A stretch of 64,000 nucleotides of DNA from Serratia bockelmannii (GCF_008011855.1 NZ_VOUX01000033.1:868001-932000); one strand, 5' to 3'; shown: positions 52,972 through 64,000, numbered from the stretch's first letter. Notes: a model not told the origin generated them from the letters alone. Translations and numbers: made by a program.

Positions 52972-53886
52972 ATGATCCCGCAACTGTTCCATCCGGATGA
53001 GCTGCGCGCACAGACGCTGGCCGGGTTTGGCGGCGTAGGCGGCGGCATCTACCCCGCGATGCCGGATCAGCACCGCGCGTTTTTCGCCGCGCTGCCCTAC
53101 CTGTTCGTCGCCACGCTGGATGAACAAGGCTGGCCCATCGCCACCCTGTTTACCGGCCCGCCCGGATTTTTACGCACGCCGGACGACACGCATTTACGCA
53201 TCAGCGCGCCGCGCCGCAGCGACGATCCCGCCCAGGCGCTGTTGCTGCCCGGCAAGCCGGTCGGCGCGCTGGGGCTGGATTTCAGCAACCGGCGGCGCAA
53301 CCGCGCCAACGGCGCCGTCAGCCGCACCGACAAAAACCGGGTGGAAATCCTCGTTCAGCAAAGCTTCGGCAACTGCCCGCAGTACATTCAGCGCCGCGAA
53401 CTCTACCCGGTGGACAGCCGGCCGCAGCCGGTTGAGCATTTAGCCTCGCTGGATGTGGCGGCGCAGGCGCTGATCCGCGCCGCGGACACCTGCTTCGTCG
53501 CCAGCGGCTCGCACCTGGCACTGGCGCAGGGCGGCGTGGATATTTCCCATCGCGGCGGCCGCCCCGGCTTTATCCATCTGGAAGGCGACACGCTGTGGAT
53601 GCCGGATTTTCGCGGCAACCGCTACATGAACACGCTGGGCAATCTGCTGGCCGAACCGCGGGCGGCGCTGCTGTTCATCGATTTTAAACGCGGCGACGTG
53701 CTGCATCTGCAGGGGGAAACGCAGATCCTCTGGCAAACGGAGGGGCATCCCGCCGTTGAAGGCGCAGAACGCTATTGGCGGTTTGACGTGCGCCGCGCCT
53801 GGCGTTTTGCGGCAGCGCTGCCGTGGCGGGGACGAAATCTGGAGTATTCGCCGGCAACGCTGGCGACCGGGGTGTGGCACCGCTGA
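52972..53886 (+). CDS. Pyridoxamine-5'-phosphate-oxidase-like FMN protein
   Basis: 304 aa from ATG 52972. FVATLDEQGWPIATLFTGPPGF and LGLDFSNRRRNRANG are typical of the long PNPOx-like family often fused to a ferredoxin reductase; here the reductase part is absent. FRGNRYMNTLGNLLAEPRAALLFIDF marks a second split-barrel half. Co-transcribed with the GST gene; the pair plus LysR suggests detoxification of an electrophile. Substrate unknown. Confidence 0.85.
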   Translation: MIPQLFHPDELRAQTLAGFGGVGGGIYPAMPDQHRAFFAALPYLFVATLDEQGWPIATLFTGPPGFLRTPDDTHLRISAPRRSDDPAQALLLPGKPVGALGLDFSNRRRNRANGAVSRTDKNRVEILVQQSFGNCPQYIQRRELYPVDSRPQPVEHLASLDVAAQALIRAADTCFVASGSHLALAQGGVDISHRGGRPGFIHLEGDTLWMPDFRGNRYMNTLGNLLAEPRAALLFIDFKRGDVLHLQGETQILWQTEGHPAVEGAERYWRFDVRRAWRFAAALPWRGRNLEYSPATLATGVWHR

Positions 53887-53893
53887 AATGAAA

Positions 53894-53913
53894 AGCCCCG
53901 CTGCGGCGGGGCT
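53894..53913. terminator. Terminator between convergent genes
   Basis: AGCCCCGC-N4-GCGGGGCT, flanked by AAAA on the left, giving a T run for the minus-strand gene. Confidence 0.75.
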
Positions 53914-53923
53914 GGATCGGAAA

Positions 53924-54139
53924 TTACAGGCTGTGTTCGGCCGCCGATGCGGCCTGATAAAGCTGACGAAAATAATTCAACCGCGCAAAGAACAGGCGGC
54001 TTTGCTGCTCCGACATATTGCCGGCCACCTGCCCGGCGTCAATCTGCCGCCCTTGCCATTCCATCAGAGCGATGCTCGACGCCAAAAAATCCATTTCGCT
54101 GCCGTAGGCCGCGAGATGTCTGTCCACTGATTTCATCAT
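53924..54139 (-). CDS. Small helical protein of unknown function
   Basis: 71 aa from ATG 54139, 7 nt after AAGGAG. All-helical appearance (MDFLASSIALMEWQGRQI; SRLFFARLNYFRQLYQAAS). No membrane segment and no family recognised. Monocistronic. Confidence 0.6.
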   Translation of the reverse strand: MMKSVDRHLAAYGSEMDFLASSIALMEWQGRQIDAGQVAGNMSEQQSRLFFARLNYFRQLYQAASAAEHSL

Positions 54140-54353
54140 TCGCACACTCCTTTTAATTACATCGAAAAGGGTCATATGCCTGCTCTTTCAGTATCGGCCC
54201 GACGGAGGATATTTTTTGTACAGAAGGTGCGCATAAAGAAAACGACCATCTTGTTGCCGCGCGGGCAAACGGCGGCGGCAAAATTTGCTAGGGTAAAGGG
54301 TAGCCGTATGGGATAGACCACTCTGTTGAACTCAGGAAAGAAGGAAGAGACTC

Positions 54354-55829
54354 ATGAGCACCAGCATCTGCGCTACCCTCAAGGATCCCACGCTGTTCCG
54401 CGAGGCCAACTACATCGACGGGCAATGGTTGCCGGCCCAGGAAGGCCGTTCGATCGCCATTCATAACCCCGCCAACGGAGAACGGGTCGGCCACGTACCG
54501 GCCTTCGGCGCCGAAGAAACCGCTCGCGCCATCGCCGCCGCCAGAAAAGCGCTGCCCGCCTGGCGCGCGCTGACCGCCAAAGAGCGCGCCGGCAAGCTGC
54601 GGCGGCTGTTTGAATTGATGATGGAAAATCAGGAAGATCTGGCGCGCATCATGACGGCGGAACAGGGCAAACCGCTGGCCGAAAGCCGCGGTGAAATCGC
54701 CTATGCCGCCTCCTTTATCGAATGGTTCGCCGAAGAAGGCAAACGGGTCTACGGCGACACCATTCCGCAGCCGCAGGCCGGTCGCCGCATCATCGTGCAA
54801 AAAGAGCCGATCGGCGTGTTCGCGGCCATCACCCCGTGGAACTTCCCGGCGGCGATGATCACCCGCAAAGCCGGCCCCGGCTGGGCCGCCGGCTGCACCG
54901 GGGTGATCCGCCCCGCCAGCCAGACCCCGTTCTCGGCGCTGGCGATCGCCGTGCTGGCGGAGCGCGCCGGGCTGCCAGCCGGGGTATGCAACGTGATAAC
55001 AGGCCCCAGCAAAGGCATCGGCGGCGAACTCACCGCCAACCCGGACGTGCGCAAACTCTCCTTCACCGGCAGCACCGAAGTCGGCGCGCAGCTGCTGGCC
55101 CAGTGTGCGCCCACCATCAAGAAAACCAGTATGGAGCTGGGCGGCAACGCGCCGTTTATCGTGTTTGATGACGCCGATCTGGACGCCGCCGTGGCCGGCG
55201 CGGTCGCCTCAAAATACCGCAACGCCGGCCAGACCTGCGTCTGTACCAACCGTTTTCTGGTGCAGGACGGCGTATACGATGCGTTCGCCGCCAAGCTGAA
55301 AGCCGCCGTCGCCAAGCTGAAAGTCGGCAACGGCCTGGATGATGGCGTCACCATCGGCCCGTTGATTAACTCGGACGCGGTGGAGAAAGTGCGCGAGCAT
55401 ATCGCCGACGCCGTCGAGCACGGCGCCTCGGTGCTGTTGGGCGGCAAGCCTGACGCGCTGGGCGGCAATTTTTTCACCCCGACTATCCTGACCGATGTGC
55501 CGCGCACGGCGAAAATCTTCCGTGAGGAGACGTTCGGCCCGGTGGCGCCCTTGATCCGCTTCAGCCAGGAGGCCGACGCCGTCGAACTGGCCAACGACAC
55601 GCCGTTCGGCCTGGCCGCTTACTTCTACAGCCGCGACATCGGCCGGGTGATGCGCGTGGCCGAAGCGCTGGAGTACGGCATTGTCGGCATCAACGAAGGG
55701 CTGATTTCCACCGAAGTGGCGCCGTTCGGCGGCATGAAGCACTCCGGTTTGGGCCGCGAAGGCTCAAAATACGGCATCGAGGACTATCTCGAAATCAAAT
55801 ACCTGTGCCTCGGCGGTTTGGGCGCCTGA
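54354..55829 (+). CDS. gabD: Succinate-semialdehyde dehydrogenase, GabD type
   Basis: 491 aa. Catalytic Cys in NAGQTCVCTNRF, Glu in MELGGNAPFIVF, and the substrate segment TPWNFPAAMITRKAGPGWAAG. In the cofactor motif, the usual K-PAS lysine is Arg186 (VIRPASQTPF), an unusual substitution at a residue that contacts the NADP ribose phosphate. It oxidises succinate semialdehyde to succinate. gabT is not nearby. A strong terminator follows. Confidence 0.92.
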   Translation: MSTSICATLKDPTLFREANYIDGQWLPAQEGRSIAIHNPANGERVGHVPAFGAEETARAIAAARKALPAWRALTAKERAGKLRRLFELMMENQEDLARIMTAEQGKPLAESRGEIAYAASFIEWFAEEGKRVYGDTIPQPQAGRRIIVQKEPIGVFAAITPWNFPAAMITRKAGPGWAAGCTGVIRPASQTPFSALAIAVLAERAGLPAGVCNVITGPSKGIGGELTANPDVRKLSFTGSTEVGAQLLAQCAPTIKKTSMELGGNAPFIVFDDADLDAAVAGAVASKYRNAGQTCVCTNRFLVQDGVYDAFAAKLKAAVAKLKVGNGLDDGVTIGPLINSDAVEKVREHIADAVEHGASVLLGGKPDALGGNFFTPTILTDVPRTAKIFREETFGPVAPLIRFSQEADAVELANDTPFGLAAYFYSRDIGRVMRVAEALEYGIVGINEGLISTEVAPFGGMKHSGLGREGSKYGIEDYLEIKYLCLGGLGA

Positions 55830-55833
55830 TGTG

Positions 55834-55860
55834 AGGGCCCCCCGCGCCTGCGGGGGCCCT
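55834..55860 (+). terminator. Terminator-like GC hairpin after gabD
   Basis: AGGGCCCCC.../GCGGGGGCCCT, about 10 bp; no strong T run. Confidence 0.65.
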
Positions 55861-55928
55861 GTCTGGCGGTTTTGGGGAGCCTTTGCTACCTTTAGGCATC
55901 TTTTCAGCGGTTAAAAGGAATTGCCTCT

Positions 55929-56342
55929 ATGCAGCCCCTCTCGGTACATCTGCCCGATTTTTACGTCGCCGGCCAGACAATCAGAACCACCAATCAGGAC
56001 GAAACCCAGCCCGAGACGGCTAAAATCCCCGCGCTGTGGTCAGACTTTTTCGCCACCTCGCCCGCCATGCCGGTTTACGGGGTCTACTCCAACTACGCCT
56101 CCGACGCCAGCGGGCCGTTTGATGTCACCGCCGGCAGTGAGGCACAGAGCGGTTTGCACATCCAACCTGGCCGCTATCTGGTGTTCCAGGCCCGAGGCGC
56201 CTTGCCGGCGGCGGTCATCGAAGGCTGGCAAGCCATCTGGGCCTACTTCGAGCAACACCCGGAAATCGAACGTCGCTTCCTGACCGACTTCGAAGCCTAT
56301 ACCGGCCCCGACGCGGTCGATATCCATATCGGCTGCCGCTAA
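55929..56342 (+). CDS. GyrI-like effector-binding domain protein
   Basis: 137 aa. PAMPVYGVYSNYASDASGPFDVTAGSE, QPGRYLVFQARG and WQAIWAYFEQHPEIERRFLTDFEAY match the stand-alone AraC-type effector-binding (GyrI-like) fold. Such proteins bind small aromatic or cationic ligands, and some sequester toxins. The next gene begins 19 bp on. Confidence 0.88.
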   Translation: MQPLSVHLPDFYVAGQTIRTTNQDETQPETAKIPALWSDFFATSPAMPVYGVYSNYASDASGPFDVTAGSEAQSGLHIQPGRYLVFQARGALPAAVIEGWQAIWAYFEQHPEIERRFLTDFEAYTGPDAVDIHIGCR

Positions 56343-56361
56343 CGCGACAGTGAGGTCAACA

Positions 56362-56733
56362 ATGATGACGCTCTCCCCCGCCATTCCGATCCTGCGTATC
56401 TTTTCCGTCGACAAGGCCAAAGAGTTTTATCTGGATTTTCTCGGTTTCACGCTGGCGTGGGAGCACCGCTTCAGCGAAGACCTACCGCTGTACATGCAGG
56501 TGACCCGCACCGGGCTGACGCTGCACCTGAGCGAACACTACGGCGACAGCACGCCCGGCGCCGCCATTTTCATCCCGGTGCACGATATCGACGCGCTGCA
56601 CCGGGAGCTCACGGCCAAAAACTATCGCTATGCCCGGCCGGGCCTGGAGATTGTCGACTGGGGCAAAGAGCTGAACCTCACCGATCCGTTCGGCAACCGG
56701 CTGCGGTTTTGCGAACAGAGCCCCTCGGCCTGA
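56362..56733 (+). CDS. Glyoxalase/bleomycin-resistance family protein (VOC)
   Basis: 123 aa from ATG 56362 (a second ATG follows directly). IPILRIFSVDKAKEFYLDFLGFTLAWEHRF and LTLHLSEHYGDSTPGAAIFI match bleomycin-resistance-like VOC proteins. NLTDPFGNRLRFCE closes the fold. Drug binding or an isomerase/dioxygenase role is possible. Probably in an operon with the GyrI-like gene. Confidence 0.88.
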   Translation: MMTLSPAIPILRIFSVDKAKEFYLDFLGFTLAWEHRFSEDLPLYMQVTRTGLTLHLSEHYGDSTPGAAIFIPVHDIDALHRELTAKNYRYARPGLEIVDWGKELNLTDPFGNRLRFCEQSPSA

Positions 56734-56739
56734 TCGGCG

Positions 56740-57135
56740 TTATGGCCGATATTCCGCCTCGCTGACCGGCTCAAGCCAGGTCACCGGGCTGCCGTCCACC
56801 GCTTCGGCGATGGCGATATGGGTCATGGCGGTGTCCGGTGTCGCACCGTGCCAGTGTTTGACGTCGGCCGGTATCCAAACGATATCGCCGGGATGCATCT
56901 CCTGCGTCTTCTCGCCCCACATCTGGATCCACCCGCGCCCCTGAGTGACGATCAGCGTCTGGCCGAGCGGATGCGTATGCCAGGCCGTGCGGGCGCCGGG
57001 TTCGAAGGTGACGGTCGCGCCGCCCACCCTGGCCGGCGCGTCACCGGCGAAGGGGGCATCGATGCGTACCTGCCCGGTAAAGTAATCCGCCGAACCGCGC
57101 TGTGATGGGATAGAACCGCTGCGTTGTATTTTCAT
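56740..57135 (-). CDS. Cupin-domain protein
   Basis: 131 aa. Cupin motif 1 is [22 protein letters not shown] and motif 2 is [17 protein letters not shown]; His residues are suited to bind a metal. [15 protein letters not shown] at the N-terminus is typical of small cupins near aldo-keto reductases and carboxymuconolactone decarboxylases. Divergent from LysR. Confidence 0.9.
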   Translation of the reverse strand: MKIQRSGSIPSQRGSADYFTGQVRIDAPFAGDAPARVGGATVTFEPGARTAWHTHPLGQTLIVTQGRGWIQMWGEKTQEMHPGDIVWIPADVKHWHGATPDTAMTHIAIAEAVDGSPVTWLEPVSEAEYRP

Positions 57136-57169
57136 CTGTCGTGTCCTCCACGTCGGCTTTCCAACCGAC

Positions 57170-57189
57170 GCTGATAGTTATAAGTCAGC
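57170..57189. promoter_or_regulatory. Candidate LysR operator between cupin and lysR genes
   Basis: GCTGA-N10-TCAGC inverted repeat containing a central T-N-A rich stretch, midway in the divergent gap. Confidence 0.35.
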
Positions 57190-57232
57190 GATGCCAAGAT
57201 AGCGCCATGCTTTTCCGGTGACTAGCGGGTAA

Positions 57233-59314
<2,082 letters not shown>

Positions 59315-59492
59315 GAATCCGTTAACCGTCGCTGGGACCGGAGTTTTTGCGGGAACGTTCCTGCCCAAGATACTCTATACTGATATCAGGATGCCTTACC
59401 CTTTTCGTTTAGCGTCATGTAGATGGAGCGACAGATGGCTAACTCTGAATCGACCTGCAATTCCCTTTCAATACCAGTGGCAGATTTATTCC

Positions 59493-61631
59493 ATGACCAA
59501 TAAGAAAAGCGCCGTGCTTACCCCGGCTGCAATGCTATTGCTACATCCCATGTTTGCCAGTCAGGCGCTGGCGGCAGAAAATAATGAAGAGAAAAGCGAC
59601 ACCCTGGTGGTGATGGCGCAACCCACCGGATTGACCGAGCTGGGATCGCCGGTGTCCGTCAGCGTGATCGACGGCCAGGACCTGCGCAACGCCGCACCGC
59701 AGATTAACCTGTCGGAAAACCTCGGCAGCGTGCCGGGCCTGCAGCTCCAAAACCGGCAAAACTATGCGCAGGATCTGCAGCTGTCGATACGCGGATTCGG
59801 TAGCCGATCGATGTTCGGCGTGCGCGGGGTGCGCATGTACGTCGACGGCATTCCCGCCACCATGCCCGACGGCCAGGGACAAACCTCCAACATCGACATC
59901 AACTCCGTCGAGCGCATCGAGGTGCTGCGCGGCCCCTATTCCGCTCTGTACGGCAACGCTTCGGGCGGGGTGATCTACGTTGACACCCAGACCGGCACCC
60001 AGCCGCCAACGCTGGAGGCCGGCGGCTATTTCGGCAGCGACAATACCTGGCGCTATGGGGTGAAAGCGACCGGCGCCACCGGCGACGGTACCCAGGCCGG
60101 CGACGTCAACTACGCCATCTCGGGCACCCGCTTCACCACTCAGGGCTACCGCGATCACAGCGCCGCGCGGAAAAACCTCGGCAACGGCAAGCTCGGTGTG
60201 CGGCTGGACGACGTCAGCACCCTGACGCTGATGTTCAACAGCGTCTCAATCGATGCCGGCGATCCGGGCGGCCTGACCGAGGCAGAGTGGAAGGAAAACC
60301 CGCGCCAGGCGCCGCGCGCGGATCAATACAACACCCGCAAGTCGCTCGATCAGACCCAGGCCGGCCTGCGCTATCAGCGCCAGATGAGCGAGCGCGACGA
60401 ACTGACGCTGACCGCTTACCACGGCGAACGCCACACCACGCAGTACCAATCGATCCCGATGGGGCCGCAGCTCAACCCCACCCACGCCGGCGGGGTGATC
60501 GTGCTGGAAAGAAAATATCAGGGCATTGACACTCGCTGGAAGCATGAGGATACTCTCGCATCGTTACCGGTAACACTGATCGGCGGTCTGGATTATGAAA
60601 CCATGACCGAACGCCGCCAGGGGTTCGAAAACTTTATTCTGCGAGACGGCACTGTGGACTACGGCGAGAAAGGCGACCAGCGGCGCAACGAGAAGAACCG
60701 TATCTGGAACCTGGATCCTTACCTGCAAACCTCCTGGCAACTGACGCCGCGCTGGACGCTGGACGCCGGCCTGCGCTACAGCACCGTCAGCTTCGACTCG
60801 ACCGACTATTACATCACGCCGCGCAACGGCGACGACAGCGGCAGCAAACGCTACCACCAGTGGCTGCCGATGGGCTCGCTCAACTACAAGATCAATCCGG
60901 CGTGGAACGTCTATCTCTCCGCCGGCCGCGGCTTTGAAACCCCGACCATCAACGAACTCTCCTACCGCCCCGACGGCCAGACGGGCCTCAATATCGGCCT
61001 GCAGCCGTCCACCAGCGATACCGTCGAACTGGGCAGCAAGCTGCGCCTCGGCAACGGCCTGGTGAGCGCTGCGCTGTTCCAGACCGATACCGACAACGAG
61101 CTGGTGGTGGCGGAAAGCAGCGGCGGACGCACCAGCTACGCCAACGCCGGCAAAACCCGGCGGCGCGGCCTGGAGCTGGCGCTGGATCAAGAGTTCGCGC
61201 TGGACTGGCGCCTGCATATGGCCTGGACGCTGCTGGACGCCACCTACCGCAGCGAAATGTGCGGTAAATCCGGCTGTACCCCCGCCGGCAATCACCTGCC
61301 AGGCATCGCCCGCAACATGGGCTACGCCTCGCTGGCCTTTGCACCGCCGGAAGGCTGGCACGCCGGCGCGGAACTGCGCTACATGAGCGACATTCAGGCC
61401 AACGACGCCAACAGCGCGCAGGCCCCCTCTTACACCGTGGCCGGCGTAAACGCCGGTTATCGCTTTACCTGGAACCGCTGGGCGCTGGACGTGTTCAGCC
61501 GGGTGGACAATATTTTCGACCGCCGTTACGTCGGTTCGGTGATCGTCAACGAAGGCAATGGCCGCTATTTCGAGCCGGCGCCGGGTCGCAACTGGGGTGG
61601 CGGCGCCACCTTGTCTTACCGCTTTGAATAA
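59493..61631 (+). CDS. pqqU: PqqU (YncD), TonB-dependent receptor for pyrroloquinoline quinone
   Basis: 712 aa from ATG 59493; signal peptide to about residue 28 (ASQALA-AENN), TonB box DTLVVMA. The plug (GVPGLQ-like SVPGLQLQNRQNYAQDLQLS, SIRGFGSRSMFGVRG, GIPATMPDGQGQTSN) and barrel (AGRGFETPTINELSYRPDGQ, AGKTRRRGLELA, VGSVIVNEGNGRYFEPAPGRN) track E. coli YncD closely, ending in Phe-Glu. YncD is established as the PQQ importer of E. coli. Here the next gene encodes a PQQ enzyme, which supports the assignment. Confidence 0.94.
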   Translation: MTNKKSAVLTPAAMLLLHPMFASQALAAENNEEKSDTLVVMAQPTGLTELGSPVSVSVIDGQDLRNAAPQINLSENLGSVPGLQLQNRQNYAQDLQLSIRGFGSRSMFGVRGVRMYVDGIPATMPDGQGQTSNIDINSVERIEVLRGPYSALYGNASGGVIYVDTQTGTQPPTLEAGGYFGSDNTWRYGVKATGATGDGTQAGDVNYAISGTRFTTQGYRDHSAARKNLGNGKLGVRLDDVSTLTLMFNSVSIDAGDPGGLTEAEWKENPRQAPRADQYNTRKSLDQTQAGLRYQRQMSERDELTLTAYHGERHTTQYQSIPMGPQLNPTHAGGVIVLERKYQGIDTRWKHEDTLASLPVTLIGGLDYETMTERRQGFENFILRDGTVDYGEKGDQRRNEKNRIWNLDPYLQTSWQLTPRWTLDAGLRYSTVSFDSTDYYITPRNGDDSGSKRYHQWLPMGSLNYKINPAWNVYLSAGRGFETPTINELSYRPDGQTGLNIGLQPSTSDTVELGSKLRLGNGLVSAALFQTDTDNELVVAESSGGRTSYANAGKTRRRGLELALDQEFALDWRLHMAWTLLDATYRSEMCGKSGCTPAGNHLPGIARNMGYASLAFAPPEGWHAGAELRYMSDIQANDANSAQAPSYTVAGVNAGYRFTWNRWALDVFSRVDNIFDRRYVGSVIVNEGNGRYFEPAPGRNWGGGATLSYRFE

Positions 61632-61778
61632 GGCAAAGCACCTTAAGGTTAAAAGACGGGATGGGTTTTACGTCACCCTAGCGGCTTCCCGCTGAAATAA
61701 TAGGGAGAAACCGCGTGTTTTTTCCGATTTGGCTTAATCTCTAAATCGGGGACTTTCATTTTTGGTAAGGGTATTGCT
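61632..61778 (+). other. Gap between pqqU and gcd
   Basis: 147 bp with no clear terminator and an AT-rich stretch before the gcd ATG. Either gcd has its own promoter or the two are partly co-transcribed. Confidence 0.4.
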
Positions 61779-64000
61779 ATGCAAAATAAAGCGTCACTAT
61801 CGCCGCTTATCGTCATAACGGCGCTGTTTGCCGCGCTGAGCGGGCTTTATCTGCTCGGCGGCGGCATCTGGCTGGCCAAGTTGGGCGGTTCGCTGTATTA
61901 CATCATCGCCGGGCTGGTGCTGCTGGCGACCTCCTGGCTGCTGTTCCGCCGCCGCGCCACCGCGCTGCTGCTGTACGCGGTGTTCCTGCTGGGCACCACT
62001 ATTTGGGCCCTGTGGGAAGTCGGCCCGGACTTCTGGGCGCTGACGCCGCGCCTGGACGTCACCTTCTTCTTCGGCCTGTGGCTGGTGCTGCCGTTTATCT
62101 ACCGTAAGCTGGTCGCCAACGGCAAATTCGCCTACGGTGCGCTGAGCGCGGCGCTGGCGATCACCGTCATCGCACTGGCCTATGCCGTATTCAACGATCC
62201 GCAAGAGATCAACGGCACCCTCGACGCCGCGCAGGTCCAGCCGAAAGACGCCACCGGCGCCGACTGGCCGGCCTATGGCCGCACCCAGGAAGGCACCCGT
62301 TACTCGCCGCTGAGCCAGATCAACGACAAAAACGTTGGCCAGCTGCAAGAAGCCTGGCGTTTCCAGACCGGCGATCTGAAGACCGCCAACGATCCGGGTG
62401 AGATCACCAACGAAGTCACGCCGATCAAGATCCGCGATACCCTTTACATGTGTACGCCGCACCAGAAGCTGTTCGCGCTGGATGCCGCCACCGGTAAAGA
62501 AAAGTGGAAATTTGATCCGCAGCTGAAGTACAACCCGACCTTCCAGCACATCACCTGCCGCGGCGTGTCTTACCACGAAACCGCTGCAGCCGCGGGCGCC
62601 GCCGGCGATGCCGCACCGGCGATGTGCGCACGCCGCATCATTCTGCCGGTCAACGACGGCCGCCTGTTCGCGCTGGACGCCGAAACCGGCAAACCGTGCC
62701 CGGGCTTCGCCAACAACGGCGAGCTGAACCTGCAGAGCAACATGCCGTATGCGACGCCGGGCCACTACGAGCCGACCTCGCCGCCGGTGATCACCGATAA
62801 CGTGATCGTCGTTGCCGGTGCCGTGACCGACAACTACTCCAACCGTGAGCCTTCCGGCGTGATCCGCGGCTTCGACATCAACAGCGGCAAGCTGCTGTGG
62901 GCCTTCGATCCGGGCGCGAAAGATCCGAACGCCATCCCGGCGGACGAGCACCATTTCGTGCCGAACTCGCCGAACTCTTGGGCGCCGGCCGCCTATGACG
63001 CCAAGCTGGATATCGTCTATCTGCCGATGGGCGTCGCCACGCCGGACATCTGGGGCGGCAACCGCACCCCGGAAATGGAGCGCTACGCCAGCGGCCTGCT
63101 GGCGCTGAACGCCTCCACCGGCAAACTGGCCTGGTTCTATCAGACGGTCCACCACGACCTGTGGGATATGGACGTGCCGGCGCAGCCGACCCTGGCGGAC
63201 ATTACCGACAAGAGCGGTAAAAAAGTGCCGGTGATCTATGTGCCGACCAAAACCGGCAACATCTTCGTGCTGAACCGCACCAACGGCGAGCTGGTGGTGC
63301 CGGCGCCGGAGAAACCGGTACCTCAGGGCCCGGCCAAAGGCGACCGCCTGTCACCGACCCAGCCGTTCTCCGAGCTGACCTTCCGTCCTGAGAAGAAGCT
63401 GACCGGTGCGGACATGTGGGGCGCGACCATCTATGACCAACTGGTCTGCCGCGTGATGTTCCACAGCCTGCGTTATGAAGGCACCTTCACCCCGCCTTCC
63501 GAGCAGGGCACGCTGGTGTTCCCGGGTAACCTGGGCATGTTCGAATGGGGCGGCCTGGCCGTCGATACCGATCGCGAAATCGCCATCGCCAACCCGATCG
63601 CGCTGCCGTTCGTCTCCAAACTGATCCCGCGCGGCCCAGGCAACCCGATTGAGCCGCCGGAAGGCGACAAAGGCGGCAGCGGCACCGAGTCCGGCGTACA
63701 GCCGCAATATGGCGTGCCGTTCGGCGTTACCCTGAACCCGTTCCTGTCACCGTTCGGCCTGCCGTGCAAACAGCCGGCCTGGGGTTACATTTCCGCCGTG
63801 GATCTGAAAACCAACGACATCGTGTGGAAAAAACGCATCGGCACCGTGCGCGACAGCTCACCGCTGCCACTGCCGTTCAAAATGGGCATGCCGATGCTGG
63901 GCGGCCCGGTAACCACCGCCGGTAACGTGTTCTTCATCGGCGCCACCGCTGACAACTACCTGCGCGCTTTCAGCGTGACCAACGGTGAAAAACTGTGGGA
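61779..64000 (+). CDS. gcd: Gcd, membrane PQQ-dependent glucose dehydrogenase, partial (3' end outside window)
   Basis: 740 codons visible of about 796 expected. Five N-terminal membrane helices (residues 1-140), then the eight-bladed quinoprotein propeller: DWPAYGRTQEGTRYSPLSQIN, KLFALDAATGKEKWKFDP, THHDLWDMDVPAQP-type (TVHHDLWDMDVPAQPTL) and GAVTDNYSNREPSGVIRGFD. It oxidises periplasmic glucose to gluconolactone and passes electrons to ubiquinone. Mineral-phosphate solubilisation and acid production depend on it. PQQ would be supplied by synthesis elsewhere or by PqqU uptake. Confidence 0.97.
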   Translation, partial: MQNKASLSPLIVITALFAALSGLYLLGGGIWLAKLGGSLYYIIAGLVLLATSWLLFRRRATALLLYAVFLLGTTIWALWEVGPDFWALTPRLDVTFFFGLWLVLPFIYRKLVANGKFAYGALSAALAITVIALAYAVFNDPQEINGTLDAAQVQPKDATGADWPAYGRTQEGTRYSPLSQINDKNVGQLQEAWRFQTGDLKTANDPGEITNEVTPIKIRDTLYMCTPHQKLFALDAATGKEKWKFDPQLKYNPTFQHITCRGVSYHETAAAAGAAGDAAPAMCARRIILPVNDGRLFALDAETGKPCPGFANNGELNLQSNMPYATPGHYEPTSPPVITDNVIVVAGAVTDNYSNREPSGVIRGFDINSGKLLWAFDPGAKDPNAIPADEHHFVPNSPNSWAPAAYDAKLDIVYLPMGVATPDIWGGNRTPEMERYASGLLALNASTGKLAWFYQTVHHDLWDMDVPAQPTLADITDKSGKKVPVIYVPTKTGNIFVLNRTNGELVVPAPEKPVPQGPAKGDRLSPTQPFSELTFRPEKKLTGADMWGATIYDQLVCRVMFHSLRYEGTFTPPSEQGTLVFPGNLGMFEWGGLAVDTDREIAIANPIALPFVSKLIPRGPGNPIEPPEGDKGGSGTESGVQPQYGVPFGVTLNPFLSPFGLPCKQPAWGYISAVDLKTNDIVWKKRIGTVRDSSPLPLPFKMGMPMLGGPVTTAGNVFFIGATADNYLRAFSVTNGEKLW

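Noticed and set aside
61797-63155. 452-codon minus-strand frame opposite gcd
   Set aside because: Shadow of the glucose dehydrogenase gene, which reads through to the window end on the plus strand.

Overview
The window reads as chromosomal DNA of an enterobacterium, most likely a Serratia (S. marcescens group). The reasons are high GC coding bias, an rcsA that is near-identical in key segments to the E. coli protein, enterobacterial types of FdhD, YfeX, YbdK, YneE, UmuD and PqqU, a Salmonella-type mgtC-mgtB operon, a Kdo hydroxylase gene, and a complete phenylacetate (paa) cluster in the E. coli gene order. The species is inferred from gene content, not from a marker gene. No tRNA, rRNA or CRISPR array was seen.

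Layout. 1-2420: a TonB-dependent receptor with an N-terminal signalling domain, cut by the window edge. 2516-5249: a mosaic accessory patch with an orphan umuD, a second truncated umuD copy with its own LexA box, a Tn3-type terminal repeat beside a resolvase remnant, and two orphan genes. 5364-9636: housekeeping genes (fdhD, yneE-like bestrophin, DyP peroxidase, ybdK). 9764-11221: satD-like and DUF3307 genes behind two palindromic operators. 11270-15304: mgtC-mgtB, read leftward from a PhoP box, with small leader ORFs before each gene. 15343-20125: a decayed gene end, a class III CoA-transferase, LysR, a PLP decarboxylase and a GNAT enzyme. 20126-23909: AT-rich DNA, rcsA, a cold-shock gene and several small unknown genes. 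24063-33599: oxidoreductases, LysR, stress-type small proteins, a lipid A acyltransferase, a diguanylate cyclase and KdoO.

33643-47320 is the phenylacetate degradon. paaZ diverges from paaABCDEFGHIJK, followed by paaXY. PaaK makes phenylacetyl-CoA, PaaABCDE epoxidises it, PaaG isomerises it to the oxepin, PaaZ opens the ring, and PaaJ, F and H complete beta-oxidation to acetyl-CoA and succinyl-CoA. CRP- and PaaX-like sites lie in the paaZ-paaA gap. Immediately beyond it, an oppositely oriented set (kynurenine-formamidase-like hydrolase, RidA, aromatic-type aminotransferase, amino acid permease; 51192 to 47358) suggests amino acid catabolism linked to the aromatic pathway.

51340-59187 carries small regulator/enzyme pairs (LysR with GST and an FMN oxidase-like protein; gabD; a cupin with LysR and an aldo-keto reductase). 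The window ends with pqqU (yncD, PQQ receptor) followed by gcd (PQQ-dependent glucose dehydrogenase), a direct link between cofactor uptake and its user.

Most notable: a 16-codon leader ORF (MDDDPG...) with a strong Shine-Dalgarno before mgtB, whose acidic-proline start resembles the Mg2+-sensing MgtL peptide; the duplicated SOS-controlled umuD front end that now drives an unknown gene; and the twin-palindrome control region of the satD operon.
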